Assembly (NCBI RefSeq): GCF_000024885.1
Contig: NC_013512.1
Location: 1,612,001-1,676,000 of the forward strand
DNA: 64,000 nucleotides
Reading direction: 5' to 3'
Origin: Sulfurospirillum deleyianum DSM 6946
GTDB lineage: Bacteria; Campylobacterota; Campylobacteria; Campylobacterales; Sulfurospirillaceae
Under the pieces are notes generated by a model. The model made no database searches. It was not told the DNA's origin and saw only the letters and a program-made list of their open reading frames with translations. Positions 28,784 to 36,880 of the stretch are shown here, piece after piece. How positions within the stretch are numbered: position 1 is the first letter of the stretch; every line of letters starts with the position of its first letter. The position numbers were made by a program, and so were the translations under genes.

Positions 28784-30030
28784 GGAAATCCTTTGTTAGA
28801 AAAATTTTTGATATTTATTTTACCCGCATTTATATAATAAAAGCCTTTGTTATAGCACTTTGCCTTTGTGCTTTTATTTACTTTAGTTATTTTGAGCTCA
28901 CCTCTTTACTTCTCAATTCCCTTTTCGCTTTTCTAGGATTTTACCTTCTTTTAGGGGAGCATCGTGCAGTATGGTTTTGGAGTGGTTTCTTTACAGGTAT
29001 TTTATGGTTTTATTGGATTAGTTTTAGTTTTGTCTATTACGACCTTGCTTTTCTTATTCCTTTCGTGATTCTTGGTGTTGCCCTGATCTATGCGTTTTTA
29101 TTTTGGCTGATAGGTAAACTCTCTTCTTGCATCTATGTTCAAGCGCCTCTTCTGTTTGGTCTTAATTTTGTTGATCCTTTTGGGTTTAATTGGCTCAAAC
29201 TTCAACTCACGCTCTTAGACAGTTATTTTTCAACAACCTCTCTTGTCTTTGGCTTATTTTTACTGAGTACTGCACTCCTTAAAGCACTTCCAAAATGGTT
29301 TAAAACCCTCTCTATCGCACCTTTAATCCTTGCACTCCTGTGGCAACCCCCTACACATTTAACACCACCTGTGTTGGATGTTGCGTTACCCACTATACAT
29401 GTCCCTCAATCACAGCGTTGGGATGCTGCGTATCAAAAAGAGGCAATTACGCTTAATTTTTCATTGATTGAAGAGGCTATCGCAAACAAAAAAGAGTTGA
29501 TTATTTTGCCAGAGAGCGCTTTTCCACTCTACCTAAACCTAGCACCTAAACTCATAGACGCACTGAAAACCTATTCACAGAAAATTGCGATTGTTACAGG
29601 CGCACTGACCTATGAAGAAAATCAAGGATTTTTTAACTCATCCTACTTTTTTCATCAAGGAGAGATGCAGATCGCTCATAAAGTGGTGTTGGTTCCTTTT
29701 GGAGAGGAAGTACCTTTCCCTGCGTTTATGATCACGATCATTAATCAACTCTTTTTCGATGGGGCAAAAGATTATCAAAAGGCAAAAGAACCGTTTGATT
29801 TTGTGATAAATAAAGCCTCTTTTAGAAACGCAATCTGTTTTGAAGCAACGACTGATACACTTTTTAAAGGAAATCCAAAACAGATGATAGCCATTAGCAA
29901 TAACGCATGGTTTTATCCTTCTATTGAACAAACCTTACAACATTTACTGCTACGCTACTACGCAAAGAAGTATCAAACGGTGATTTACCACAGTGCCAAC
30001 AGTGGTAAAAGTGGAGTGATTTTACCGTAA
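28768..30030 (+). CDS. lnt: Apolipoprotein N-acyltransferase
   Basis: Adds the third acyl chain to lipoproteins at the inner membrane. The N-terminal half has about six membrane helices, and the C-terminal half is a nitrilase-like domain. Candidate catalytic triad: Glu in IILPESAFPLY, Lys near HKVVLVPFGEEVPF, and Cys in FRNAICFEAT. The start is unresolved because no in-frame ATG exists. I used TTG 28768, which follows AAGAAGAAA; GTG 28744 and GTG 28699 also exist, and all overlap yajC on the other strand. From 28801 on the protein is clearly Lnt. Confidence 0.88.
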   Translation: MQNLAWKSFVRKIFDIYFTRIYIIKAFVIALCLCAFIYFSYFELTSLLLNSLFAFLGFYLLLGEHRAVWFWSGFFTGILWFYWISFSFVYYDLAFLIPFVILGVALIYAFLFWLIGKLSSCIYVQAPLLFGLNFVDPFGFNWLKLQLTLLDSYFSTTSLVFGLFLLSTALLKALPKWFKTLSIAPLILALLWQPPTHLTPPVLDVALPTIHVPQSQRWDAAYQKEAITLNFSLIEEAIANKKELIILPESAFPLYLNLAPKLIDALKTYSQKIAIVTGALTYEENQGFFNSSYFFHQGEMQIAHKVVLVPFGEEVPFPAFMITIINQLFFDGAKDYQKAKEPFDFVINKASFRNAICFEATTDTLFKGNPKQMIAISNNAWFYPSIEQTLQHLLLRYYAKKYQTVIYHSANSGKSGVILP

Positions 30031-30053
30031 AGATGAGGCTTACTCATCTTTAC
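30027..30053. terminator. Hairpin between convergent lnt and metK, fused to a palindrome copy
   Basis: GTAAAGATGAG (30027-30037) and CTCATCTTTAC (30043-30053) form a perfect 11-bp stem with loop GCTTA. The left arm includes the lnt stop. The right arm runs into TTACATGTAA (30050-30059), so hairpin and palindrome share four bases. There is no strong T-tract on either strand, so termination efficiency is uncertain. Confidence 0.6.
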
Positions 30054-30070
30054 ATGTAAAAAGAAAATAC

Positions 30071-31285
30071 CTATTTTTTGAGGGTTTTAAAAAGCTCTAC
30101 GGCGTCAAGTTTTTCCCACGGATAATCACTCTGTCCAACTTGTCCACGTGCTGCGACATCAGCATACAAAAAGGTATCTTCACTTGGCTTATCCAAACCA
30201 AATTTTTCCGTAATCCAACGAGGGGTTAAACTAAAGGTATTGAGAACAAACTCAGAGAGGAGATCATCACTCACGCTGGTGTATGTACCAAACGTATCCA
30301 CAGAAACCGATACGGGTTTTGCAACACCAATCGCATAGGAAAGCTGAACCGAACATTTCTTCGCCAATCCTGCGGCAACAATGTTTTTAGCAATCCAACG
30401 TCCTGCATAAAGCCCACTTCTATCCACTTTAGTATAATCTTTGCTCGATTGCGCACCACCCCCAATAGGAGCATAGCCACCAAAACTATCGACAATCAGT
30501 TTACGACCCGTAAGTCCTGAATCGTGCAGTGAACTGTGATTGACATAACGCCCTGTTGGGTTGATATGAATAATCGTATCATTAGGATCATACAACTCCG
30601 TAGGAAGTCCTGTATCGTCAATTAATCCTTTAATGAGCGTTCGCACCTCTTCAATACTCATATGCTCGTTGGAAGGAGCAGAGACAACAATGGTATGGAT
30701 TTTTTGAGGTTTGCACTCTTCAAAATTTTGTTTGGTACCATAATCTACTGTCACTTGGGTTTTAATATCTACACCGAGTTTATGATTATGTTTTAGTGCA
30801 TACTGATAGACTTTATCGCACAGCATTCTCGCATACGTAATTGCTGCTGGCATAAAATCAGCCGTTTCACAAGAAGCAAATCCAAACATAATGCCCTGAT
30901 CACCCGCACCAATTTCACCACTTTCTTGATCCACGCCTTGGTTAATGTCACTGCTTTGCTGATTAAGAAGGACTTGTACTTTCACCTCATCGGGGTGCAA
31001 ACATTGCTCTTTTGTAAACGAAGACTTACCATCGTAACCAATTTTAGCAAGCGCATCTTTGACAATTTTTTCATAATCCGAAAAAGAGAGAATACGTTTG
31101 GTATTGACCTCTCCACCAATAATGACATGTTTACCTGCAACAAAAACCTCACTCGCGACACGAGAGTTTTTATCGGCAATTAAGAGCGTATCCACAATGC
31201 TATCAGCGATGATATCCGCACATTTATCAGGATGTCCTGGGCTGACCACTTCAGAGGTAAAAAGGTAGTGTTGTGTGTGTTCCAT
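30071..31285 (-). CDS. metK: S-adenosylmethionine synthetase
   Basis: Makes SAM from methionine and ATP. Its 404 residues are normal. GHPDKCADIIADSIVD is near 17-32, GAGDQGIMFGFA near 126-137, and GGGAQSSKDYTKVDRSGLYA holds the phosphate-binding and active-site Lys region. Gln-Ser replaces the more common Phe-Ser-Gly wording of this last motif, but the key residues Asp, Lys and Asp-Arg are kept. The start ATG at 31285 is preceded by only a weak GGAAAA. It has an unusual 262-base leader, described separately. Confidence 0.97.
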   Translation of the reverse strand: MEHTQHYLFTSEVVSPGHPDKCADIIADSIVDTLLIADKNSRVASEVFVAGKHVIIGGEVNTKRILSFSDYEKIVKDALAKIGYDGKSSFTKEQCLHPDEVKVQVLLNQQSSDINQGVDQESGEIGAGDQGIMFGFASCETADFMPAAITYARMLCDKVYQYALKHNHKLGVDIKTQVTVDYGTKQNFEECKPQKIHTIVVSAPSNEHMSIEEVRTLIKGLIDDTGLPTELYDPNDTIIHINPTGRYVNHSSLHDSGLTGRKLIVDSFGGYAPIGGGAQSSKDYTKVDRSGLYAGRWIAKNIVAAGLAKKCSVQLSYAIGVAKPVSVSVDTFGTYTSVSDDLLSEFVLNTFSLTPRWITEKFGLDKPSEDTFLYADVAARGQVGQSDYPWEKLDAVELFKTLKK

Positions 31286-31324
31286 TTTTGTTTTCCATTT
31301 CTTTGTTTTCCTGTTTCAAACACG

Positions 31325-31350
31325 TTTTAAAAAACTCTCGTTTTTTAAAA
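31325..31350 (-). promoter_or_regulatory. 11-bp AT-rich hairpin in the metK leader
   Basis: TTTTAAAAAAC and GTTTTTTAAAA are perfect complements around a four-base loop, read GAGA (a GNRA tetraloop) in the metK transcript. No U-tract follows, so it looks like a regulatory or stability hairpin rather than a terminator. Confidence 0.6.
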
Positions 31351-31354
31351 GCTT

Positions 31355-31414
31355 TTATGCTCTCATGTAAAGCATAAAGTTTGTCAACTTGTTTTCCATC
31401 CTTTTGTTTTCCAT
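31355..31414 (-). CDS. Putative Met-rich 19-residue leader peptide upstream of metK
   Basis: ATG at 31414 opens MENKRMENKLTNFMLYMRA and then TAA. Four of 19 residues are Met. The first two five-residue blocks are a direct repeat (MENKR/MENKL). The stop lies in the arm of the 31354-31378 hairpin, a layout reminiscent of leader-peptide attenuation. There is no good Shine-Dalgarno, and the Met count could be chance, so translation is unproven. Confidence 0.3.
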   Translation of the reverse strand: MENKRMENKLTNFMLYMRA

Positions 31415-31547
31415 TTATGGTTTCAATGAAGACGAAACATAAAATAAAAGTTAAAAGTTTGAACTAGAACTATAAAAGCTCACCGCCTATTAAGAGGAGA
31501 ATAATACTCCTTTTAACATAAAATTTTCTTTGACTCACATCAAAAAA

Positions 31548-32228
31548 TCACCATGCGGTTGGTAGATTTTTGTTTAAACTCCTTGCTAACATCGCTAAAA
31601 ATACTTCACGTTTTATCTCAGATGCACCCAAAGATTTAAGATGTTCCGTGGGCAACTGACAATCAATAAAATCTCCACCTAAGGCATTTATTTTCCTACA
31701 CAGTCCCACCAAAGCAGCTTTGGAAGCATCCCTTTGGGTTGAGAACATTGACTCGCCACAAAAAACACCCCCAAGATAAAGCCCGTAAAGCCCACCTACG
31801 AGTTCTCCCTCAAAAAATGTCTCCACACTGTGTGCCAAACCCTTTACATGTAACGTACAAAACGCCTCGATTAGCGCTTCACTAATCCAGCTCTTTTGCC
31901 CTTTGTGCAGACGTGTCTCTAAGCACAAACGCATGACTTTTTCAAAATCAGTATCGTAGCGTATCTCAAAATGTTTCATACTTTTGTGAAGGCTTTTGCT
32001 GATTTTCATCGCATCAGGGAACAAAATCAAACGAGGATTGGGAGACCACCATAAAATAGGGTCATTTTCATTAAACCACGGGAAAATACCTTTTTGGTAC
32101 GCTTGTATTAAACGCTCACACGAGAGATCTCCACCCCATGCTAAAAGCCCTTCATCACTTGCATCCAAAGGATTGGGAAAGCTAAAATCTTTTGGATGAA
32201 GCTGTGGAATAAGAATTTTAGTTGCCAC
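31548..32228 (-). CDS. aat: Leucyl/phenylalanyl-tRNA-protein transferase
   Basis: Attaches Leu or Phe to proteins with N-terminal Lys/Arg, creating N-degrons for ClpS-ClpAP. The 226-residue protein has the signature WWSPNPRLILFPD and GGLYGLYLGGVFCGESMFS, with FIDCQLPTEHLKSLGA near the end. The start is a GTG at 32228 inside the last codons of clpA (11-base overlap), with no good Shine-Dalgarno, so it is probably translated by coupling. One palindrome copy is at 31844 (TLHVKGL). Confidence 0.96.
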   Translation of the reverse strand: MATKILIPQLHPKDFSFPNPLDASDEGLLAWGGDLSCERLIQAYQKGIFPWFNENDPILWWSPNPRLILFPDAMKISKSLHKSMKHFEIRYDTDFEKVMRLCLETRLHKGQKSWISEALIEAFCTLHVKGLAHSVETFFEGELVGGLYGLYLGGVFCGESMFSTQRDASKAALVGLCRKINALGGDFIDCQLPTEHLKSLGASEIKREVFLAMLARSLNKNLPTAW

Positions 32229-34416
32229 CGCTGTAACTAAAGAGTAATTTTTTAGATTTTACATCAATCGTACAGACGCCACCATGCTTAAGCTTGCCAA
32301 AAAGCACCTCTTCTGCAAGCGGTGTTTTAATCTGCTCTTGAATCACCCGACGCATCACACGAGCGCCCATCTCTTTGCTGTATCCCTCACTTGCGAGCTG
32401 CTTCTTAGCCGCAAGCGTTGCGATAACTTTGACATTTTTGTCTTTGAGTTGCTCAGAGAGCTCATTTAAGAGTTTCTCGACGATATTGACCATCACCGCT
32501 TCGCTTAGGGGTGCAAAATGAATTACCTCATCCAAACGGTTTCGAAACTCTGGCGCAAAAAAGGACTTAATCGCCTCATCCGCACGAGAGGTCTCACTTT
32601 TGGTAAAGCCCATCGTTGGCGCTTCTTTAGTGCCTAAATTGGACGTCATAATAATAATAACATTGCGAAAATCAATCTTTGTGCCATTATTATCCGTCAA
32701 GGTCGCACTATCAAATATCTGTAATAAAATGTTGAGCATATCGGGATGCGCTTTTTCAATCTCATCGAGCAAAAGCACACAATACGGATGCTTTTTAATC
32801 GCCTCAGAAAGCTGACCACCCTCATCGTATCCCACATAACCAGGCGGTGCGCCAATCAAACGACTCACCGTATGCTTCTCCATATATTCGCTCATATCGT
32901 AGCGTTCAAAATGAACACCCAACTCATACGCCAACTGCTTTGCCACTTCCGTTTTTCCCACACCCGTAGGGCCTGCAAATAAAAAAGAGCCTATGGGCGA
33001 GGTAGGATTTCCAAGTCCCGCACGGCTTCGCTTAATGGCTTTACACAAAGCTTCAATCGCTCTATCTTGCCCAAAAATTTTAGCCTTCAAATGCGCCTCT
33101 AAGTGCGCCATCACCTCACCCTCATCTTGACTCACACTGCGACTTGGGATATTGGCAATTTTGGAGAGTACCGCTTCAAGATCACAGAGTTCCACCACTT
33201 TTTTACGCTTTTTGGCTAAGTGAAACGACGCACCCACTTCATCAATCAAATCAATCGCCGAATCGGGTAAGAACTTATCGCTAATGTACTTTTTCGCCAA
33301 TTCCACAGAGGCTTTAATGACATCATTGGAATACTTCACGCCATGATGCGCTTCGTAATGACTCTTTAACCCTTTCACAATGGCAAACGCATCTTCAAGG
33401 CTCGGCTCTAAAATGTCAATTTTCGCAAAACGACGGCTTAGGGCTTTATCTTTATCAAAAAAGTTGCGAAATTCACCATACGTAGTTGCCCCAATACAGC
33501 GCAACTTACCAGAAGCAAGAACAGGCTTAAGCAAATTCGATAAATCCATCGAACCTCCTCCTGTTGCACCCGCCCCCACAATGGTATGAATCTCATCAAT
33601 AAATAAAATAGCCCCTTTTTGCGCTTCCAGTTCAACGAGAATCTCTTTGAGGCGCTTTTCAAAATCTCCTCGATACTTTGTCCCCGAAATTAACGCTCCC
33701 ATATCCAGCGCATACACAGGGGTATTTTTTAAAATTTCAGGCACTTTATTTTCACTAATGTAAAGAGCTAATCCCTCAACAATAGCCGTCTTCCCCACAC
33801 CTGGTTCGCCCACAAGCAAAGGATTGTTTTTCTTTCTGCGACACAAAACCTGCATCATGCGTTTGAGTTCATCAGCCCTTCCAATTAAAGGGTCAATCTG
33901 TTTTTGATTTGCAAGGGCAATTAAATCAATCGTATATTTTACAAGCGCACTCTCTTTCTCTTCTTCTTTATTCTCTACTTTTTCTTCAGGAAGACTCAGC
34001 GCTGTGACCTCTTCAATAATCATTAACTTATCCACCCCATGTTGCATCAACAAGGCAACACAAAAAGCATTTTGTTCGTCCATCATCGCAATTAAAAGGT
34101 CATACACACTGGCTTCTGTTTTTCCCGCACTCTTTACATGTAACATCATAGACTCAATGACACGAGAGAGAGCAACCGTTTCTGCGGGTTCATAATTTTC
34201 ATCACTGGGAACGACTTGAGGATGTACCGCAAAGTATTTTTCCATAGCACGTTTTAAAACCATCACACTCACGCCGCACTCTTGAAGCAAAGCAATAATA
34301 TGTTCATTACTCAATAGCGCAAAAAAGAGATGATCCACCGTGATATATTCAAAACGGTGTTTTCGCACAAACGAAATCGCATCATTGAAAACAAAATTGA
34401 GTTCTTGACTTACCAT
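32218..34416 (-). CDS. clpA: ATP-dependent Clp protease ATP-binding subunit ClpA
   Basis: A 732-residue AAA+ unfoldase that feeds substrates to ClpP. The N domain (1-140) binds ClpS. The two Walker A motifs are VGEPGVGKTAIVEGLA near 203 and FAGPTGVGKTEVAKQLA near 482. A candidate ClpP-docking loop, TMGFTKSE, sits where E. coli ClpA has its IGL loop. The linker lacks the long middle domain of ClpB. Start 34416 has TAAGGAGAAGAGT upstream. It is ten bases downstream of clpS. Confidence 0.97.
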   Translation of the reverse strand: MVSQELNFVFNDAISFVRKHRFEYITVDHLFFALLSNEHIIALLQECGVSVMVLKRAMEKYFAVHPQVVPSDENYEPAETVALSRVIESMMLHVKSAGKTEASVYDLLIAMMDEQNAFCVALLMQHGVDKLMIIEEVTALSLPEEKVENKEEEKESALVKYTIDLIALANQKQIDPLIGRADELKRMMQVLCRRKKNNPLLVGEPGVGKTAIVEGLALYISENKVPEILKNTPVYALDMGALISGTKYRGDFEKRLKEILVELEAQKGAILFIDEIHTIVGAGATGGGSMDLSNLLKPVLASGKLRCIGATTYGEFRNFFDKDKALSRRFAKIDILEPSLEDAFAIVKGLKSHYEAHHGVKYSNDVIKASVELAKKYISDKFLPDSAIDLIDEVGASFHLAKKRKKVVELCDLEAVLSKIANIPSRSVSQDEGEVMAHLEAHLKAKIFGQDRAIEALCKAIKRSRAGLGNPTSPIGSFLFAGPTGVGKTEVAKQLAYELGVHFERYDMSEYMEKHTVSRLIGAPPGYVGYDEGGQLSEAIKKHPYCVLLLDEIEKAHPDMLNILLQIFDSATLTDNNGTKIDFRNVIIIMTSNLGTKEAPTMGFTKSETSRADEAIKSFFAPEFRNRLDEVIHFAPLSEAVMVNIVEKLLNELSEQLKDKNVKVIATLAAKKQLASEGYSKEMGARVMRRVIQEQIKTPLAEEVLFGKLKHGGVCTIDVKSKKLLFSYSGGN

Positions 34417-34426
34417 ACTCTTCTCC

Positions 34427-34735
34427 TTATTCTGCTTCCATAATGGCACGCAATGGGAATTTTTCTTCTTTTGCCATTTTTCTTACCTGTGACACTTTCG
34501 TCTCAGCAATTTCATAGGCATAAACCCCACATAAGCCTTTACCTTTTTCATGCACACTCAACATAATTTCAGTCGCTTTTTCAAAACTGTGATGAAAAAT
34601 CTGCATCAAAACCTTAATGACAAATTCCATACTACTATAATCATCATTCAGTAAAAGAACCTTGTACAATCTAGGCTCTTTAATCTCAATGAGTTCAACC
34701 GTTTCATTTTCAAACGCTGGATTACTCTGATGCAT
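34427..34735 (-). CDS. clpS: ATP-dependent Clp protease adaptor ClpS
   Basis: A 102-residue N-recognin adaptor that delivers N-degron substrates to ClpA. The core is complete: YKVLLLNDDYSSMEFVIKVL, then FEKATEIMLSVHEKGKGLCG, and VSQVRKMAKEEKFPLRAIME. The NDDY and HEKG motifs and the Met in the binding pocket region are kept. The gene is immediately upstream of clpA and aat, so adaptor, unfoldase and tagging enzyme are encoded in order. Confidence 0.97.
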   Translation of the reverse strand: MHQSNPAFENETVELIEIKEPRLYKVLLLNDDYSSMEFVIKVLMQIFHHSFEKATEIMLSVHEKGKGLCGVYAYEIAETKVSQVRKMAKEEKFPLRAIMEAE

Positions 34736-34744
34736 CCAAATCCT

Positions 34745-35350
34745 CTATTTCGATACTAACTTATCAAGATCTTTTTGAATTACATCAAGTGAAACTTTGC
34801 CAATGTAAAATTTATTATTAGGGTCATTTTGATAGATATCCGTCACCTTCTGGTAAGCACCCTCTTTTAAAAGCACTTTAAACGGCACTTGAAGCGTTTG
34901 TTTGTAAGCGATATCTTGTAAAATTGTCTCGACAAGTTTTTTGTTCTTAGGTGAATTGCTAATGAAATAGTACGCATTGTATTTTGCTGCAAAATTTTCA
35001 ATCACATACTCATCACTCACCTCTTCAAGAAAATTAAGACCAACGAGCATCAACTCTTCGCTATTTTGAAGCTGAAAATCCATCAAAGAAGGAGCCTCTT
35101 CTTGACATGGCTGACAAAAAGTACCAAAAATATCAATTAAAATAACTTTCCCTTCATCCTCTTCAATGACAAAGCCACCATTTTTACGCACTAACGTTAG
35201 TTTTGCTCCTGAAACGCTTTTAAGCTCAACCTTTTCACCCTCTTTGTAGGTCTCTTTCACAACACTTATGACCTCATTTTTAGGCTCAGAACTACAACCG
35301 ATAAACAGTAGTCCTATCAAAACAACCATAAAACCAATATATTTTTTCAT
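34745..35350 (-). CDS. Thioredoxin-like (TlpA/ResA-type) lipoprotein
   Basis: A 201-residue periplasmic lipoprotein. The signal peptide MKKYIGFMVVLIGLLFIGCSS has a lipobox Cys at 19. The thioredoxin fold contains FGTFCQPCQEEAPSL, a CxxC redox site, and a cis-Pro region LQVPFKVLLKEG. It probably reduces or isomerises thiols of envelope proteins, perhaps in cytochrome maturation. The target is unknown. Start 35350 is chosen for the signal peptide and the GAGGGAT Shine-Dalgarno. Confidence 0.88.
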   Translation of the reverse strand: MKKYIGFMVVLIGLLFIGCSSEPKNEVISVVKETYKEGEKVELKSVSGAKLTLVRKNGGFVIEEDEGKVILIDIFGTFCQPCQEEAPSLMDFQLQNSEELMLVGLNFLEEVSDEYVIENFAAKYNAYYFISNSPKNKKLVETILQDIAYKQTLQVPFKVLLKEGAYQKVTDIYQNDPNNKFYIGKVSLDVIQKDLDKLVSK

Positions 35351-35406
35351 TGTATCCCTCATATTTTTTGGCTTATTCTACTTTTTTTAGATAAATAATC
35401 TGTAAA

Positions 35407-35871
35407 CTACTCTTTATATGCATGATTTTTCATGGCTGTTTGTGCCTCTCGTTGTGCATCTTTTTCTTTTAAACTCTCTCGTTTATCATGTTCATTTTTA
35501 CCACGAGCAAGTGCAATTTCCACTTTAGCAAGATTTTTTGCATTGAAATAGATGGCAAGAGGAACAATGGTCAAGCCATCTTTGGCGACTTTCATATCCC
35601 ATTTACGTAATTGTTTTACATGTAAAAGCAATTTTCGAGGCGCTCGTTCATTCGGTGCAAAATTGAGATTGGCAGTTGAGAGGTGCGAAATATGCGCATT
35701 CAATAAAAACGCCTCCCCCTTAATAATCTTTACAAACGAATCTTTAAGATTGACTCTGCCTTGACGAATCGCTTTAACTTCACTGCCTTGAAGGACAATA
35801 CCCGCTTCTAATTTCTCTAAAATTTCATAATCATGAAACGCTTTTTTATTGCGTGCAACCGCTTCACCCAT
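35407..35871 (-). CDS. smpB: SsrA-binding protein SmpB
   Basis: A 154-residue tmRNA partner that rescues stalled ribosomes and appends the degradation tag. The OB-fold motifs are present: [40 protein letters not shown], and [21 protein letters not shown]. The basic tail has [20 protein letters not shown]. The tmRNA gene itself is not visible in the window. It is four bases downstream of ispE. Confidence 0.97.
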   Translation of the reverse strand: MGEAVARNKKAFHDYEILEKLEAGIVLQGSEVKAIRQGRVNLKDSFVKIIKGEAFLLNAHISHLSTANLNFAPNERAPRKLLLHVKQLRKWDMKVAKDGLTIVPLAIYFNAKNLAKVEIALARGKNEHDKRESLKEKDAQREAQTAMKNHAYKE

Positions 35872-35875
35872 TCTG

Positions 35876-36652
35876 CTATACCTTCTCTTTCATTCTAAAA
35901 AAACTACTCCCACTGCCACTAAAAAACCATCCCTCTTTGGCGTACGACGCTAAGACAGGATACGCTTTTAAACACGCCAGATACAAATCATTCAGTGCTT
36001 CTCTTCCATAAGCTTTAAGCAAAGCTTCACTTTTCATGTCAACCATGACGTGCGCCAAAGGAATATTCATCGATTGCAAAAAATATTCCCTATACATCTT
36101 GTAAACACGAGCTGTCTCACAAGCAAGAGGAGGCGTAAAAACCTCTAAATCTAATGCGACTTCGTCACACTTTTCAACCACTTCCCCAATGCCACTGACA
36201 TTGGCACTCTCATACCCTGAGGCAAAAAAAGCAACATCCGCACCGACCCTACTTCCTAGCTCCATTTGCTCTTGCAGACTCAGGTTTAAATTTCCCACAT
36301 CATTGAGCATATGTAAAAATGTGGCAGCATCACTACTTCCTCCACCAAGACCTGCTCCTTGAGGAATCACCTTCTTTACATGTAAAGCATACTCTTTCAT
36401 TATTGCTTCAACGTCTTTGGCAAAACCATGACGCTGAAGCGTTTGAAAAATTTTATAAACGGTATTGTGCTCAAGTGAGCAGTTAAAATCACCCACTAAC
36501 TCAAAAGGCGCAGAAGAAGTTTTTGGCACAAAAGAGAGGGTATCAAAAAGATGAGAAACGCGCATAAAGCGAGAAATTAAGGTATGGTAATTTCCACGAG
36601 TCCCCACAATTTTAAGAAAAATATTGATTTTAGCATGTGCGTGATACTGCAT
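35876..36652 (-). CDS. ispE: 4-diphosphocytidyl-2-C-methyl-D-erythritol kinase
   Basis: GHMP-family kinase of the MEP isoprenoid pathway. It has 258 residues. The substrate site is [19 protein letters not shown], the ATP loop is [21 protein letters not shown], and the C-terminal motif is [11 protein letters not shown]. The start overlaps the csrA stop by one base. One palindrome copy at 36376 gives ALHVKKV just before the ATP loop. Confidence 0.97.
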   Translation of the reverse strand: MQYHAHAKINIFLKIVGTRGNYHTLISRFMRVSHLFDTLSFVPKTSSAPFELVGDFNCSLEHNTVYKIFQTLQRHGFAKDVEAIMKEYALHVKKVIPQGAGLGGGSSDAATFLHMLNDVGNLNLSLQEQMELGSRVGADVAFFASGYESANVSGIGEVVEKCDEVALDLEVFTPPLACETARVYKMYREYFLQSMNIPLAHVMVDMKSEALLKAYGREALNDLYLACLKAYPVLASYAKEGWFFSGSGSSFFRMKEKV

Positions 36653-36879
36653 TAAAAAAGCTTCTTACTCAAATCTAACAGTGCATCTGAAGCAACACTA
36701 CGACTCGCTTCAATATTACTCTCTTTAATCGCTTGCGCTAACTCTTCACGCAAAATCATCATCTCTTTAGGTGCGTCAAATCCTAATTTGACCAGCCCCT
36801 TAGAGATGTCGATCACCCGCACGGTGATATTATCATTCAAAATAACACCCTCACCTATTTTTCGTGTTAGTATTAACAT
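36652..36879 (-). CDS. csrA: Carbon storage regulator CsrA
   Basis: A 75-residue mRNA-binding global regulator. MLILTRKIGEGVILNDNITV and LVKLGFDAPKEMMILREEL are diagnostic, and the RNA-binding Leu4/Arg6 and Arg44-equivalent are present. In Campylobacter, CsrA controls motility genes such as flaA and is antagonised by FliW; fliW is not in this window. It is embedded between truB and ispE with 1-base spacing on each side, so it is probably expressed as part of this housekeeping operon. Confidence 0.97.
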   Translation of the reverse strand: MLILTRKIGEGVILNDNITVRVIDISKGLVKLGFDAPKEMMILREELAQAIKESNIEASRSVASDALLDLSKKLF

Positions 36880-36880
36880 G

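Larger units (their letters stand above)
31286..31547 (-). promoter_or_regulatory. metK leader with repeats, two hairpins and short upstream ORFs
   Basis: Read on the metK strand, the leader holds ATGGAAAACAA(A/G) three times (ends at 31414, 31399 and 31298) plus a truncated GGAAAACAAAG copy (near 31302-31313), with 15-base spacing inside each pair. It also has two perfect hairpins (31354-31378, 8 bp; 31325-31350, 11 bp) and a possible 19-codon ORF. A second short ORF starting at 31298 would overlap the metK start out of frame. I recognise no known SAM riboswitch class. A possible AT-rich -10 lies around 31450-31480. Confidence 0.6.

Noticed and set aside
31125-31130. ACATGT hexamers outside TTACATGTAA (e.g. 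1744, 15538, 29397, 31125, 44715, 54948, 61057)
   Set aside because: They lack the flanking TT/AA, so I did not count them as family members. They serve only as the background class.
31286-31547. SAM-I or other known SAM riboswitch upstream of metK
   Set aside because: I could not find the conserved cores or multi-branched pairing of known SAM riboswitch classes. The AT-rich hairpins and repeats do not match them.
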